Below, piece after piece: positions 1 to 10,695 of a stretch of 64,000 bases of DNA. The stretch is from assembly GCA_024734495.1 (NCBI GenBank), contig JALMQS010000819.1:498445-562444 (forward strand), in the 5' to 3' direction. The DNA is from Forficula auricularia (lineage: Eukaryota; Arthropoda; Insecta; Dermaptera; Forficulidae). How positions within the stretch are numbered: position 1 is the first letter of the stretch; each line of letters starts with the position of its first letter. The notes under the pieces are model-generated. The model ran no database searches, was not told where the DNA came from, and worked only from the letters and a program-made list of their open reading frames with translations. A program made the position numbers and the translations under genes.

Positions 1-671
1 AGAGAATCATTATTTTATAAATTAGACTAGCAATGTATTAATCAAATAGTAACAATATGTGTGGGTAATTCATTAGTCAAACGGATAGAGAATAGACATG
101 AATATTGATTTTAATAAAACTATTTTCTTTTTTTAAGTTGACTTGATTATTCCGCTCACGGTTCACTCGTCTGACTTTTTCATTTCTATATCAAAATCTT
201 TTAAATGATTTTTACCTTCATTTATCTATTCACTTGTGTCTTTGTTCTCTCAATCACCATTTGCAAATAAAAGAGTAATTGGATTTTTGTAAATAGTACC
301 CTTTTAGCCTGCTGATTGGCTCTTTGTTCTGATGAATACTCTCTCTTCCAAGGTATTCTCTCTCTTTTTTTTGGATTCCCACTCGCTGCTTGGAATTTTC
401 TGTCTGCCTGCCAATGAGTCACTGTTCTATCTCGTCTCTAATACACTCAAATGCACCTAAATACAAATAGACTCGAGTTTCTAAGGCAACAAGCTGAAAA
501 CTACAAGTCAACTAATGAGGTCCATTGTTACCGTGGCAAAAGAGCTTGTCAAATTAATGAACCAACAACAGAATTAGTCCTATTGCGAAAGAAATACTAA
601 CATAAACACACACACACATATACAGACGTACAATTGAAGCATCTTTACCACTAGCGGTACTATAAATAAAT
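1..671. other. AT-rich sequence, no gene seen
   Basis: Apart from a short CA run near 608-618 I see no repeat copy and no credible coding frame. The 66-codon minus-strand frame here lies in pyrimidine-rich DNA and resembles no protein I know. Confidence 0.5.
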
Positions 672-684
672 AATTTTTAAAGAG

Positions 685-965
685 TAAAGGGTGTGTAGTT
701 TCACAGTGAATGAAATAAAACTCAAAGAGATTTATACAAACTCAATATATTTCGGATTATTAGTCCATCATCAGGAGTTTACAGGTTAAAAAAAACAGTT
801 TTTTTTTAACCTGTAAACTCCTGATGATGGACTAATAATCCGAAATATATTGAGTTTGTATAAACCTCTTTGAGTTTTATTTCATTCACTGTGAAACTAC
901 ACACCCTTTACTCTATTAACTAACATCATGTTTCACCTAAAACCTACACCACTTTCCATAAGTAA
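685..965 (+). mobile_element. Hairpin retroelement, GTTTCACC-tail family
   Basis: Two arms of about 115 bases (685-795 and 803-914) are near-perfect reverse complements. A unique tail (915-965) follows, containing atgtttcacc and ctacacca. The whole is flanked by an exact 13-bp duplication, aatttttaaagag, at 672-684 and 966-978. A target duplication this long and a one-sided tail point to target-primed reverse transcription. The sense arm holds a hammerhead-like core at 821-845: CTGATGA, a GGA/TCC stem, then GAAA. Confidence 0.75.
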
Positions 966-978
966 AATTTTTAAAGAG

Positions 979-1625
979 TTAGGTGTCAGTTCAAGGTGAA
1001 ACATTTTTTAAAAAATGTAAGTAAAATTTCAAGGTAGGATTAACAAAATAAAATATATATGTTTTGAGTTTTCTATGTTAACTCTAGATGATGGGCTCAA
1101 AACCCAAAATATATATGTTGCATTAAACCCTTTATTTAGTAAGAACGGGTTCTTACTAGTTAAAACGCGTTTCACTGGATACTTTTGAGGCAACTAAAGT
1201 TTACTGATTATGGTTGAGTTTGGTTCAAAGGTCTAGAATCTTCATTTTTGACCTTCCGCCTCATTTTGGATGTTTATTTTCAAAAAATTTTAACCGTAAT
1301 GTCAAAAATTCATCCTCTACAACTTTGCTTCTAATTTTTGGCATTTTCGTTTAAAAAATTTTAAAAACAAACACTCAAAAAGAGGCGGAAGCTCAAAAAT
1401 AAAGATTCTAGACCTTTGAACCAAACTCAACCAAGATCAGTAAACTCCAGTTGCCACAAAGGTAGGTATTCAGTGAAACAGCCTTTTAAGTAGTAAGAGC
1501 CAGTTCTTACTAAAAATGGGGTTTTACTGCAACATATATATATATATATAATACTCAAAACATATATTTGTTTTATTTTGAAATTACCTTGAAATTTTAC
1601 TTATTTTTATAAATAAGTACATCTT
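979..1625 (-). mobile_element. Second palindromic element of the GTTTCACC-tail type
   Basis: It starts right after the duplication of the previous element with ggtgtcagttcaaggtgaaac, the reverse complement of the same tail. Two arms follow (about 1014-1260 and 1375-1610), holding paired blocks such as ggtctagaatctt and its complement near 1410. A copy of the same foldback lies near 20.8-21.3 kb. I could not find a convincing target duplication. Confidence 0.6.
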
Positions 1626-2350
1626 TAATTTTGGACTTTTTTAATTTACTATGCAGGGTATGGTCATTGGCCAAGTATTGTAATCATGGATGAAAAAACT
1701 GATTTTTTTTCAAAATATTTAGGATGATGAGTTTTATATTCATATGTGTATTTATTTGTGTGTGTGTGTGCATATTACTAAAACGAACTTGGATTCGCCC
1801 AACTTCTTTTTTTCTATTGAATTTCCGCCAATCTCTTTTGCTCCACTCAACCCAACAAAAACTCCTTTTTACACCTTTTTTATGAATGAATAGGATTTAA
1901 AACTTGAAATTCCCATTTACTCTTGTATATATACATCAAGTAGATTGTCTCCATTTTTATCACGCTATTTTTATTTATATGATCAATTTATAAGAAAGTA
2001 AAAAAGAAAAGAAAAGAAAAATTGAAAAATATGGTTAGATGCAAATCATTTTTTATTTTTAAGTTGCACAAAGTAAAAAAATGAAAAATTCAATTTATTC
2101 ATGTGGCTACCTACTATTTCATTTTTTTTTTTTTTATATATATAAATTCCACAAAACTAAATCTAATTTAAATTTTGAAAGTCTCTTCTTTCTATTTAAA
2201 TTTTAAAAATACCCAGCCATTTTAAATGCATTTGATATTATTAGTATCAGAATAATATGAAGTTTTGATCTTCACTCTCATATCATGTATTTTTAATTAG
2301 AAATATTATGTTTATTATGAGAAGTTCTTGAACTTCTTCTTCAAGCACCA
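1626..2350. other. AT-rich sequence, no gene seen
   Basis: It contains short simple runs, (TG)n near 1759 and T runs near 2120. No coding signal or recognisable repeat copy was found. Confidence 0.45.
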
Positions 2351-2570
2351 TTTTTTTTTTAAATGATACTACAAGAAGAAGTTGCACCAAAAAGGTACAA
2401 CCTCTGTAGACCGCCGTGGACCCTTGTATCTTGGAAATAAGAAGAGATTTAGGAATAGGGTGGGTTGAAGCTATTTGTGGATGCGTGTCTTGAAAGATTG
2501 AAGGTTATATGTTGCTGGGAAGACGGTCGGAGGAAGAGAGGTCCAGTCTCTAGATGTCATAGGGACCATA
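2351..2570 (-). mobile_element. LINE 3' end, 5'-truncated
   Basis: A T run at 2351-2360 marks the poly-A tail of a minus-strand insertion. The following sequence matches the 3' region of the LINE at 8.05 kb: gttgcacc...aaggt, then ggatgcgtgtcttgaaagattgaag, then ccagtctctagatgtcat. It breaks off after the block that would encode the end of the reverse transcriptase. Confidence 0.7.
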
Positions 2571-2717
2571 TACTCAATTCAGGTCATCGGTGATTTCTAT
2601 GCAAAGTTTCCTATCAATTGTACATTTCGTGGTGGGATTTTTCACAGAGGTGGTTATCCGTTGCCTTCCCCTGGATTAATATTTTATTTTTGACAAAGAT
2701 TGAAAGTGTACGACTAA

Positions 2718-2913
2718 GGGCCGGTTGTATGCGCAAAGTAAATGCTTTTTATAACTAACAAAGGGTAGATGGTAAATGGAGGGACTGGGATGGCCAATCA
2801 GATGACAGGCACTTTTAGTGTCTGCCATCTGATTGGCCATCCCAGTCCCTCCATTTACCATCTACCCTTTGTTAGTTGTAAAAAGCATTTACTTTGCGAC
2901 ACACAACCAGCCC
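2718..2913. mobile_element. Palindromic Harbinger-like MITE
   Basis: The element is almost a perfect palindrome. It begins gggccggttgtatg, ends with the complement, and is flanked by TAA on both sides (2715-2717, 2914-2916). A 3-bp TWA duplication and GGGCC ends fit the PIF/Harbinger superfamily. The two small open frames on opposite strands here encode the same start peptide because of the palindrome and are not genes. A rearranged copy sits at 24.4 kb. Confidence 0.7.
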
Positions 2914-2921
2914 TAAGGCGA

Positions 2922-3000
2922 GATTCGATCCCGAGTAAACTCGATCTGAAACCAACCGCTTTAGCCACTGCTCTATTAGTGCCACTTGATCTAGCTCCAT
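2922..3000 (-). repeat. tRNA-like remnant
   Basis: Read on the minus strand, the block has an A-box-like segment (gtggctaaagcgg) and a B-box-like segment (ggatcgaatctc) at about tRNA spacing, but no clean cloverleaf. It is probably the head of a tRNA-derived SINE or a tRNA pseudogene. Confidence 0.35.
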
Positions 3001-3359
3001 GGTTCCTAACCTAGGGGTATTTACCCCATGAGGTATAAAAGCTATTTGAAGGGAGTAATCAGCCTAATTAATTTAGTAGCGCAGAAAAATAGCATAGTCT
3101 TCAAAGTATATTTATTTTTATTTTCATAAGTGTTATTTAGCTAATTTTCATAATTATTTAAATATTATTTACACCATCAAAGTTCTACAAATTGAAATTG
3201 AAAGAATACTAAGAATTTTTTGTAGAAAAACTAAAGGTAAAAATTCAATAATTTTAATAGCTTTTTAGTTTTATTTTCTCATATTTTTTTAATAAGGGAT
3301 AAAGACACATGGCTTACTTGATTATAGGGGTTACAACACGGAAAAGGTTAGAAACACTG
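2998..3359. mobile_element. hAT-like remnant
   Basis: The left end catggttcctaacc pairs with the right end ggttagaaacactg. The 8 bases flanking each end (tctagctc and tctaccta) agree at six positions, as expected for an eroded hAT target duplication. There is no transposase coding. Confidence 0.5.
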
Positions 3360-4258
3360 TCTACCTAAAAAAATTGGTAGAAAATTTTTCTTTGCACCTT
3401 TGTTAGAACAAGTTTCAATTTTCTAACAAACTGACAAAATACCTAATCATTATGTCAGAAAATTGTCCGTAGAGCATACCAAGTCTTTAAAAAGTTTTCA
3501 ACCTATCCAATTAATCCTTCAATTTTTCAGTAAATTTATTTTTTGGTTGAGATGAGAAATTGTGCCTAAAAAGAAATGTTTCCAAATCATTAATCGATGT
3601 ATGATTTAATATTAGGGCCCGAATGCAGGCCGAAGCTGCTCCCGGGTTCGTCTGCTCCCTGGTCGTTTAGCGCCCTCCTTACCATACTAAAGTCATAACG
3701 CCTGGGCTTTATTGGTTCATAAAGGCAGCCTGGGCTCAATCTCATGGACTTCTGCCTGGATGCAATGCATTTGCAAATGCTCTCTCGCTCGTTCTAACCA
3801 GTTATAGAAGTAATTAGTATTTAGCTTAGAATATCAAAATCGGGCCGGATTTCGGCAGCTTTATTTAGTAATCTCCGTAAATGGTATTAAATGAAGAAAT
3901 AACCAATTTTCATGCAAATCAAGGAAACAAAATATCCTCAATGAATAACAAAAAATATTATAAATCCTATTATGGGCAGAAGGTTGTAAAAAAAGAAACA
4001 AACAAGAATATACATTTTATTTATAAATCACAATAAAATATGATAGTATTCTTAAAAGGGTGAATGGGATTATAAATTAAAAATTTGCAATAGGATTAGA
4101 GAATAAGCGAAGCAAGTTGGATTGCATAGCGAACCTTATGACTATAAAAATCATTAAGATATCAAGTGTGTTTTTATTTTTCGTTGATAAGAAGGAATGA
4201 ATGAATTTGTGGATTTTTTTATTTTAAGTTAAGCTCTTTATGAACAACACACGATTAG
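3360..4258. other. No gene seen; GC-richer unknown block inside
   Basis: The block at 3613-3800 begins ttagggcccgaatgcagg and is clearly richer in G+C than its flanks, with no long open frame. It may be a Harbinger-like remnant given TTA then GGGCC, but I found no matching far end. The rest is AT-rich and unassigned. Confidence 0.35.
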
Positions 4259-4278
4259 TGGCGTACCCGAATTTTCAT

Positions 4279-4298
4279 GGGGGGGGGGGGGGGGGGGG
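4279..4298. repeat. Poly-G tract of 20
   Basis: An unbroken run of 20 G follows gtggcgtacccgaattttcat, a context typical of transposon ends. A 63-codon frame running through it (poly-glycine) is an artefact. Confidence 0.8.
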
Positions 4299-4350
4299 CA
4301 ATCCACAAAGCACAATATTTAGTGGGAATTTTTTTTTATTAAAACAAATA

Positions 4351-4974
4351 ATCCAGTTAAATAGTGTTTTAACCGGAAAGTTTTGGGATAGTTGTAATTT
4401 CTTCGATCCTTTATGTTTTTGGGTGTGCTGAATCCTAATCTGTGGTTTGCTAACAAAATTTCGTGACGGAACATTGTCAGAAATGCCAAAAAAGATAAAA
4501 AATCTGATTTTTTGGCGGTTTTTTGCTTATAACTTGAAAACTATTAACTTTTCGTAAACAACCTCACTATTCAAAATGAAAGTTCATAAAATTTCCTATA
4601 AATTTCATCATTTAGATTTTTTCTCCGACCAACCGTTCGGCTCAAGCTCTAGTTGAAAATTGGAGTATTTTTTTTGTTTCCGCAAATCCCAAAAATTGGT
4701 ACTTTTTTCGATTTTTATAGGAAATTTTATGATCTTTCATTTTGAAAAGGAAGGTTATTTACGAAAAGTTAATAGTTTTCTAGTTATAAGCAAAAATCCG
4801 CCAAAAAATTAATTTTTTACCTTTTTTGGCATTTTTGACAATGTTCCGTCACGAAATTTTGTTAGCAAATCTCAGATTCGGATTCAGAATACCACAAAAC
4901 ATATAAGATCAAGAAATCAAAACTACCCCAAAACTTTCCCGCGAGGGGCCATTTAGAGAATAATTTAACTGGAC
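4351..4974. mobile_element. Foldback element with arms of about 270 bases
   Basis: The left arm starts tccagttaaat and the right arm ends with its complement attt...aactgga. Paired blocks run through the arms, including the ttttgttagcaaa/tttgctaacaaaa and gacggaacattgtc/gacaatgttccgtc pairs. The centre is at about 4640. No coding is seen and its superfamily is unclear. Confidence 0.65.
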
Positions 4975-7140
4975 TAAAAAGGTACTTCAAGAAATTAAAA
5001 AAAATAACATAATTCTTGATTAAACATATGAAATATATTTAATTACGGTTAGTTTGACATAAGAAACAGTTTGTCGTTGCCGTTACTCATCCCATGAGCC
5101 CTGTCCTTGGGGAGGGGGGGGGGGGGTTCTTACTCCCATTACCCAGGGATACATCACACTCCAGATATATTTGACCTTATGCAAAATTCGACCCTCCCAA
5201 CAAATCGTTCACATATCCTACTTAATGAGATCTTTACAGTGATATCTCACTCCTCATGATAAATACTCATCATCATTGAGTATAGAGTCCTAAGACTGGT
5301 TTGATGCAACAATCTGTCTCAAATACTATTTTTTATTTGTAAACCCTAAAAAAAATTTAACCACCTCCAAAATAATTTCCTAATTAAAATTTTGATAGAA
5401 TTTTTGATTTTAGGAAAAATAAATACATATAAGTTGTAAATTTCAAGTTTGAGTTGTATCTTATTTCGGTTAGGTACGATTCAGTATGGGACATATTATA
5501 TACAGTGAATAGAGACCAATAGGGTCCTGTTTTACGTTTGAATGGAATCCTATAAAAATTATTTGAGTTTCGCGAAATTCCTAGATAAGAGAGTAGGTAT
5601 ATTCAATCAGAAATATATGATGATTCTGATAATGCTGCCCGAGATTGGTTCAGATAAACATTTTATTTTGTATTTACAAATATATTAATTCTTGATGTTT
5701 TATCCCACAGTTTGTGAAAATTCTTTGTGTTCTTCTTTGTTAGGCTCAATCGGCCATTGCCTGTCTATATAATCTTCGAAATTATGCCTTGCTTCTATAA
5801 CGGGGACTTTTTTACGGAGTGAGATTAGTAGCCTCATATCCAACCCCTTATAGTCGTCTTTTACGACAAGTAGGGGATACTGTGAGCTTATTCTACCCCC
5901 GGGATCTAAAAATTCTAGCTTATTATAAAAAATAAAGTGAAATTTTCACATTTAATTATATATTTGAAGGGTAAATTAAAAATTAAAATTTATTAAGCTT
6001 TATTTACTTAGATTTTTTTTAATATTTCCTTACTTACAATATAAAGATTGGATATTCTAATTTACATTATGAAAAATTTGTTTATCTTAAAGAATCTAAT
6101 AAATATAAAAAAATATGATCGCTTAGAATGGCGACAAATAATTCAGTTTTTTCTCTTAAGATAAATGGTTAAATGTTTGACATATAAGCGTTTATTAGCT
6201 GTGTGGAATTATATACGAGCGCAAACTTGCTAGTGGTGAAAAATACACATAATAGTAGGTATGTATTAATTAACTTTTTTTTAATTTCTCATTTATTGCA
6301 ATTTCTATCAGAAAATATTTATATTTAAAAACACATAATCTTACTTTTAAAAATAATTATTTATTAAAAAAATAACTAGGTTAGATAAAATAATAAAAGA
6401 GTTAAAAATGTTTCATAAATCAATTGTCTGAAACCGCCAAATTTTGTTAGTATTCGGTTTTAATTACGTCCCAGATTATACAAGTTAAAGATGAACGGAT
6501 ATACTTTCTAAATGAACCGAATATACAACTACAACCTCTAATTGTTTTAAGAATAAAAGATTTGGACTCCCTCGCTAGTGGGTATAAATGTTAGTTATTG
6601 AACGTGAAAAATCACATAATTCTTTTGATGAACTAGAAGGCCAGTCATACAATTAAACCACTCGAAGCTTAAGAAGATTTCGAATTGGCTACAGGTGAGA
6701 TAATTGAGATTGAATTGATGTATTATCTAATGTTGCCTTATTAAAGCAGATACAGTTGGGTTGCATGCATTCAAATTAAATAAAGGACAATCATGTGACT
6801 CAAAGCGTTAACAGACCTATCCAATAAATTGGGACATCGCTCGTACATCCAGGATTTGTCATACAACATAATTAGTAGTCTACACAAATCTGCTTGTACT
6901 CATGACGTAGAAGACTAAACAGCCAGCATAAGAACTACCCCTTGCAGATGCTCGTGAAACGTCTACATCATCTGTCTTGCCACAAAGCTAGGATTAGACA
7001 TACATTATTCTAACATTGATCAAATATTATTATTTTTAACGATTGCAAAATAAATTATTATTAGCAGTCCATATTTAATTCGTTGGTGGTTGAGTTGCTT
7101 ATCGAGAAAAAAGTTAGGGCTAAAACATCCTAGATTTCAC
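4975..7140. other. No gene seen; poly-G tract and one conserved-looking block
   Basis: A 13-G run lies at 5114-5126. The block at 5795-5906 is GC-richer and contains gtcgtcttttacgacaag and aggggatactgtgagc, reminiscent of common arthropod retroposon 3' ends, but I cannot assign it. The remainder is AT-rich with no credible exon. Confidence 0.4.
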
Positions 7141-7146
7141 ATTTTT

Positions 7147-7245
7147 AATAAGAAAATCTCATCAGAATGCACAATGTTTTGATGCCAGTTTCTAGACTCG
7201 CTTTCAAGTGCTTTGGGAGAAGTTGATTGATAGACTGAGGATTAA
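7147..7245 (+). repeat. Dispersed repeat related to the pair at 12.2 kb
   Basis: The stretch containing ctcatcagaatgc, then ccagtttctagactcg and ttcaagtgctttgggagaag, recurs in two diverged copies at 12178-12390. Its function is unknown. Confidence 0.5.
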
Positions 7246-7629
7246 TGATATTTTATAAATATGTAAGAATAATTAAGACAATTTTTTTTTTAAATTAGTA
7301 TAGTTGATTATTTTTTTTTTTATTCAAAAGAGGAAAGGATTTCTAAGCTTATAAAAATTCAATTTACCGATGGTGACATAAAATTTCTTAAGTATATTGT
7401 CTTCTACTAAATCCAAACTTCCAAGGGTAATTTTATATTCATTGATTTTCAGATTTTTAAAAATTTCAAAATTTAAAACACTCAACAGTCGTTTATTTAA
7501 GCTACAATGTATAATATATGTAATGATTATGTGTTTGAATTTAAAATAACTCGATCGTGAAATTTTACAAATGCAAATTAAATGTTTAGCTTAAATATTT
7601 AACATGATACGAGTATATTATATTTCAAA
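7246..7629. other. AT-rich sequence, no gene seen
   Basis: No coding frame or repeat match was recognised. T runs occur at 7281-7321. Confidence 0.4.
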
Positions 7630-7710
7630 CGAGTTCACCTCACATGGTACCCATTGGTCCGGATTGAATTTTTGGCACTCGGGTTCCATTCCCGAGGGGG
7701 TAAATATAAC
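7630..7710 (+). repeat. Possible tRNA-like remnant
   Basis: It contains ctcgggttccattcccgag, which folds like a T arm and fits the B-box pattern GGTTC-N-A-TCC approximately. The A box upstream is weak. Confidence 0.25.
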
Positions 7711-7810
7711 CCTTCTGATATATAGAAATAATTATCCATAATTCACGGTGGTTCTGAGGATTTTTTAGTGTTAAATAAAAACAAAAAAAAATCTTTTTCA
7801 GTCATTTTTA

Positions 7811-7969
7811 ATTCAAATGGTGGTTTAAAATTAATCCAAATATTTCTAAAACTTTACAGTATTCGTTTTTCAATGGACCTCCACCAAAATCCGGTGATTT
7901 GGGTCCACTGAAGAAGGAATACTGTTAATTTTTTTAAATATTTGGATTAATTTAAACCACAATTTGAAT
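7811..7969. repeat. Short foldback
   Basis: The left arm, attcaaatggtggtttaaa onward, pairs with the right arm ending tttaaaccacaatttgaat. The loop carries a small inner pair, ggtccactgaagaagg against the complement near 7872. The motif ataattatccat lies on both sides (about 7728 and 7969) and may be a target duplication, although about 80 bases separate its left copy from the arm. Confidence 0.6.
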
Positions 7970-8040
7970 AATTATCCATTACAGCTCAGATTTTGTAAAA
8001 GAAAAATAATCTCTCGTGATTTTTAAGAAATTTATCTATC

Positions 8041-8911
8041 TTTTTTTTTTTTTTTTTTTTATGATAATGATGAGAGAAGGAGTTACACCAAAAAAGGTGC
8101 AACCCCTAAAGGCCTGGGTTGGCCCCTCCATCGTGAAAAGAAGAAGAAAGAATTTTATGGGTTGGGCGGGGGTCGAAGGTATCTGTGGATACGGGTCTTA
8201 AATAGCTGAAGATTATAGGTCGCGGGAAAGATGGTGGCAGGGAGCGAGTTCCAGTCTCTGGAGGTCAAAGGGATAAAAGAGTTGGCGAAAGCGCTTGTTC
8301 GAAATTTATCCAATTTGACAGCGAAGGGGTGCTGAGCGTTAGAAAACCGCGTGCTTCGCGCAAAGAGGGCATTAGGGGGGATAATTGATTTCAGCTCGAC
8401 TGAACAGACACCGTGATAGTATCTGTAGTACAGGGAAAGGGCAGAAACGGTTCTTCGGTGAGCCAGGGAGTCGAGTGAGTTGGTTAGAACCGGTTCTCCT
8501 ATTAGTTTAATTGCTCGCTTCTGAATTGCATCCAGTGTGGCAAGAGAATGCTTGGAGGCACCCCTCCACAGATGAGAGCCATATTCGAGACAGGGACGAA
8601 TTTGAGCCTTATACAGCATAAGGAGTTGACTGGGAGTATAACAGCGTCTAGACCTAAATAGGAGACCAAGCTTGCGCGCTGCAGCGTTAGCAGTGGTTGA
8701 GATATGGTCATTCCATGAAAGGTCAGACCCTAGAGTTACGCCTAGCATTGAAATTTTATCCCTGAATTCTAGTGAGTTTGAGTCGAATGATATATTTGGG
8801 AGGTTTCTGTCGACGCGCCTAGAAATAAGGCAACACTGAGTTTTCCCTGCATTGAAGTTAACTAATGAAGAATTGATAAGTAGCAGTGAAGAATACAATT
8901 TATAAAGTTTT
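8041..8911 (-). mobile_element. 5'-truncated non-LTR retrotransposon (LINE), 3' third
   Basis: The T run at 8041-8060 is the poly-A tail of a minus-strand copy. Going inward come a 3' untranslated stretch (gttgcacc...ggtgtaac on the sense strand) and then the C-terminal part of a reverse transcriptase. The copy ends near 8911, where a SINE has landed. Seven or more shorter copies of the same 3' end occur elsewhere in the window. Confidence 0.85.
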
Positions 8912-8919
8912 GATTCATG
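8155..8919 (-). pseudogene. LINE reverse transcriptase, C-terminal fragment
   Basis: About 254 codons remain open to a stop at 8155. They cover the thumb and C-terminal region of a jockey/CR1-like reverse transcriptase. Recognisable stretches are FNAGKTQC, the LGVTLGSDLSWNDHIS block, LYKAQIRPCLEYGSHLWRG, and the closing SRDWNSLPATIFPATYNLQ with FKTRIHRYL. The finger and palm domains with the catalytic YxDD box are missing, as are the endonuclease and ORF1, so the fragment cannot be active. Its intact frame suggests a fairly recent insertion. The first 18 or so codons of the longer frame reaching 8976 come from the inserted SINE and its poly-A tail and are not part of this protein. Confidence 0.85.
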
Positions 8920-8924
8920 TATTT

Positions 8925-9136
8925 TTTTTTTTTTTTTTTTTATTGTCACCGGGAACAAAGCCCATTTAGACAGCACATAAGTAAGTGTTAGTAGGGTTTG
9001 AGAGGGAGACGTGTTTTTAGCTGGTAGAAATTTTTATTTGCCAGCCAGGATCGAACCCCGGCCTTCCACTCCAACATCGTCATAATCGATCAATGCCGAG
9101 GCCAATGCGTTAGCCGACTCGGCTAACCCGACTCCC
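8925..9136 (-). mobile_element. tRNA-derived SINE copy inside the LINE
   Basis: Read on the minus strand it begins ggagtcgggttagccgag, continues with a B-box segment (ggttcgatcctgg) and the body ctgtctaaatgggctttgttcccggtgacaata, and ends in a poly-A tail. The flanks gattcatgtattt (8912-8924) and gattcaggtattt (9137-9149) form a 13-bp target duplication with one mismatch. Two more copies lie at 17.0 and 17.6 kb. Confidence 0.85.
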
Positions 9137-9149
9137 GATTCAGGTATTT

Positions 9150-10130
9150 ACCACTCGTAAAATTGTTTCCAAACCTGATTCAGTTTCAGGGACTATTTTA
9201 ATAAATAGAAAGAATAATTATAGTGATCATTATTTTCATTTGGGCTAAATTTAAAATGTGTCCAGGATAAGGATATAATATTAGTAGATGGAAAATTGTT
9301 CACTTCCGGTTTCGAATAATTTTCATCATTGACTCAAAAATCCAATCTGTTGAACATTGTCTAAAACATCAATACATGTCCCATGTCCTTGAAATTTGTT
9401 TTTATTAAATCCATTCAAAATGAGTGTTTATTCTAAAGTGAAATGTCATAAATGCAGAGAGAGTTTAGTAACTGGTTAATGTTCAACAAGGTTAATTTGA
9501 TAAATGCTCAACAATTGTTTGTTTCTCTCAATTGACTTTGTTTGAAACAATTATTCCCAAGGGACATTAGAGCTGCTGCTGGCCACCCATAAATATCTAT
9601 TTTTCGATATAGGATTTTTACTGCTGCGTCATTTCCTTTTTTTTTTTTTTTTTTTTCAAATTTTGGCATTCGATTACTGATCCAACCTGCAACCACCAAT
9701 ACGAGGGGAATTCTCATTTTTAACGAAGCTTGGTTTCGGTATATTGGAATTTGCAGATTCAGCATTTATGAATTTTTATATTCATTGAACCATAATTTAT
9801 CATTATACCTATGTGTTGTTTTTTAACAATTATTATTTTTGGCTGTCCTTTACTTTGACTGAATTAAGATAACCATGATAACACGAGAAATGAAAATCGT
9901 TGAATGTTCGTTCTGGTGCCATAAGTTTTTATTTTGGATGTGTATGTTTTGATTCAAAACGAAGAAATAAATAGAATTTCTAGATTCAGAATTTCCTGGT
10001 CGAAAAAAACAAAAAATCAGAAAAAATTTATTGTGAAGGTTGGAGAGAGTTATCGATTGAAAATCCAATCCTGATGCGTTTTCGATTATCTAGCTAGAAA
10101 TGTTTGCTTAAAAATATTGTCACAACCCTA
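9150..10130. other. No gene seen
   Basis: AT-rich sequence with a T run at 9639-9656. The two small minus-strand frames here show no recognisable protein features. Confidence 0.45.
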
Positions 10131-10132
10131 AA

Positions 10133-10560
10133 GTTTATGATAGTTTATATTCTAGCCATAGGGCAGAGTGTTTTTCCCTTGTATTATACATAGAAACTAC
10201 CGAGCGTTTGTTTAGAGAGTTAAAACCAATAACCCCTCATAAAGCCCTATTTGTAAGAAACACGCGGTATTTGAACATCCAGTAGCCCTTCGCTGTTACA
10301 TTGGATTAAAAATAGAATCAAGGATTTTTGCCAAATCGTTTATCTCTATGTCTAGAGACTGAAATTCGCTCCCTTCAACCGTCTTCCCCGCGACCTACAA
10401 CCTTCAGCTGTTTAAGACCCGCATCCAAAAATACCTTCTATTCCTACCCAGGCCATAAAATCTCTTCATCTTCTTTTTACGATGCAGGAGCCAATCCATG
10501 ACTTTTTGGGCTGGAGCTTCTTGGTGTAACTCCTTCTCGAAGTAATATAATTAAAATAAA
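10133..10560 (+). pseudogene. Degraded LINE reverse transcriptase tail
   Basis: Broken frames match the 8-kb LINE protein in order: YDSLYSSHRAE, FRELKPITPHKALFVRNTR, then NSLPSTVFPATYNLQLFK. Stops and frame changes separate them. The 3' untranslated segment with cttggtgtaactccttctcg and an A-rich end follow, so this is a 5'-truncated plus-strand copy. Confidence 0.8.
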
Positions 10561-10619
10561 ATAATAATTGTATTTATTTCTTGTAATAATAGAATCAAGA
10601 ATATTACATTATAAAAAAT

Positions 10620-10695
10620 ATTATATCTAGCAGAAACCACTAACTGTAATCTATATTTCTCGTAAATTAAAAACACTGCTACTCTCGGCAAAATA
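10620..10695 (+). repeat. Fragment with the CTGCTACTCTCGG tail
   Basis: It contains ctagcagaaacc and ends in cactgctactctcggcaaaa, the 3' tail shared by the hairpin elements at 29.95, 38.2 and 51.7 kb. Confidence 0.5.

Noticed and set aside
821..845. Calling the cores active hammerhead ribozymes
   Set aside because: An extra base sits between CTGANGA and stem II, and I could not define stems I and III or a cleavage site, so only resemblance is claimed.
2676..3014. Two open frames on opposite strands with the same starting peptide
   Set aside because: They are the two strands of one palindromic MITE, not genes.
4240..4431. Frame with a poly-glycine run
   Set aside because: Created by the 20-G tract; no start context or family match.
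8925..8976. N-terminal extension of the LINE frame with a lysine run
   Set aside because: It is the poly-A tail and body of a SINE inserted in the LINE.
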